Of a stretch of DNA of 6,601 bases, positions 6,334 through 6,601 are shown piece after piece. The stretch covers positions 1-6,601 of the forward strand of contig JAGSHA010000182.1 of assembly GCA_023954795.1 (NCBI GenBank), written 5' to 3'. The translations under genes were made by a program, and so were the position numbers. The notes under the pieces were generated by a model. The model saw only the letters and a program-made list of their open reading frames with translations. It searched no databases and was not told the DNA's origin. The DNA comes from Oceanospirillaceae bacterium. GTDB lineage: Bacteria > Pseudomonadota > Gammaproteobacteria > Pseudomonadales > Balneatricaceae. Every line of letters begins with the position of its first letter. The first letter of the stretch is position 1.

Positions 6334-6601
6334 TTAGCTCGCGTCAGCTACAGACAGGATCGCCACCTCAAAACTCAGCTCACGGCCGGCCAGCGGGTGG
6401 TTAAAATCAACATGCACCGATTGCTCATCAAAACGATCGATCACGCCTGGCAGCTCGCCCTGCTTTGCGTCCTGAAAGGTGATAACCAGACCTTCCTCCA
6501 GTTTCATGTCTTCAAACTGGGTGCGCGGAAAACGCTGAACGTTACTCGGGTTTGGCATACCAAAAGCATGTTCCGGTGAGATCTGCAGGGAATCTTTTGT
6601 C
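6334..6601 (-). CDS. fkpB: FkpB, FKBP/SlyD-type peptidyl-prolyl cis-trans isomerase (N-terminus outside window)
   Basis: Last 88 codons plus one base of a SlyD/FkpB (SlpA)-type FKBP, a cytoplasmic enzyme that isomerises Xaa-Pro bonds and acts as a folding helper. The frame stays open to the right edge and reads SPEHAFGMPNPSNVQRFPR, the family's P-E-x-A-[FY]-G motif after the first FKBP segment. The following 50 or so residues fit the insert-in-flap domain. The end carries HVDFNHPLAG, the strongest FkpB/SlyD signature, and SFEVAILSV, the last FKBP strand. The family is about 145-150 residues, so somewhat more than a third is missing. There is no His-rich metal tail as in SlyD, which favours FkpB. 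In gammaproteobacteria it usually follows lspA and precedes ispH; ispH is not next to it here. The internal ATG at 6558 is not the true start because the conserved motif begins upstream of it. Confidence 0.93.
   Translation of the reverse strand, partial: TKDSLQISPEHAFGMPNPSNVQRFPRTQFEDMKLEEGLVITFQDAKQGELPGVIDRFDEQSVHVDFNHPLAGRELSFEVAILSVADAS

Noticed and set aside
6216..6579. Plus-strand open frames across the terminator and antisense to fkpB
   Set aside because: They read through a strong hairpin terminator and oppose a well-supported gene; their translations show no family features.

Overview
The window is almost entirely one minus-strand operon for the minor pilins and tip adhesin of a type IVa pilus. 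At the right edge it also holds the 3' end of a separate gene, fkpB (SlyD-like peptidyl-prolyl isomerase). Transcription runs right to left: fkpB end, intrinsic terminator, about 220 bp of leader/promoter DNA, a GspH/FimT-family minor pilin (FimU position), pilV, pilW, pilX, pilY1. The gene order, class III prepilin leaders, the PilX N-terminal signature and the PilY1 VWA plus C-terminal propeller motifs point to a gammaproteobacterium. Synteny with fkpB and the acidic, Asp-rich secreted proteins suggest a free-living, perhaps marine, Pseudomonas/Cellvibrio-like lineage. The genus cannot be fixed from this sequence.

Layout: 1-3416 pilY1, which I translated codon by codon from its ATG to the left edge; it is open for 1138 codons and cut by the window before its stop. 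3434-3955 pilX, 3956-5065 pilW, 5062-5586 pilV (start could be 5565), 5558-6064 gspH/fimU. Junctions are tight: pilV overlaps the end of gspH, pilV/pilW share an ATGA, pilW/pilX are TAG-ATG with no gap, and pilX/pilY1 are 17 nt apart. 6065-6287 has no convincing gene and holds a possible sigma70-type promoter. 6288-6318 is a symmetrical A-hairpin-T terminator that can work in both directions. 6334-6601 is the C-terminal part of fkpB.

How the genes work together: the four minor pilins (FimU-like, PilV, PilW, PilX) are cleaved by PilD at Gly in the leader and form a complex in the inner membrane. This complex primes pilus assembly and carries PilY1 to the pilus tip. PilY1 combines an N-terminal von Willebrand A domain with a C-terminal beta-propeller that has a calcium loop. 

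I found no new class of system here. The most interesting signals are calcium-type Asp loops in four of the five tip-complex proteins (two in PilW, two or more in PilY1), an RGD tripeptide in PilY1, a G7 tract late in pilY1, the missing Glu+5 in PilX, and the direct fkpB-to-minor-pilin junction with no ispH between.
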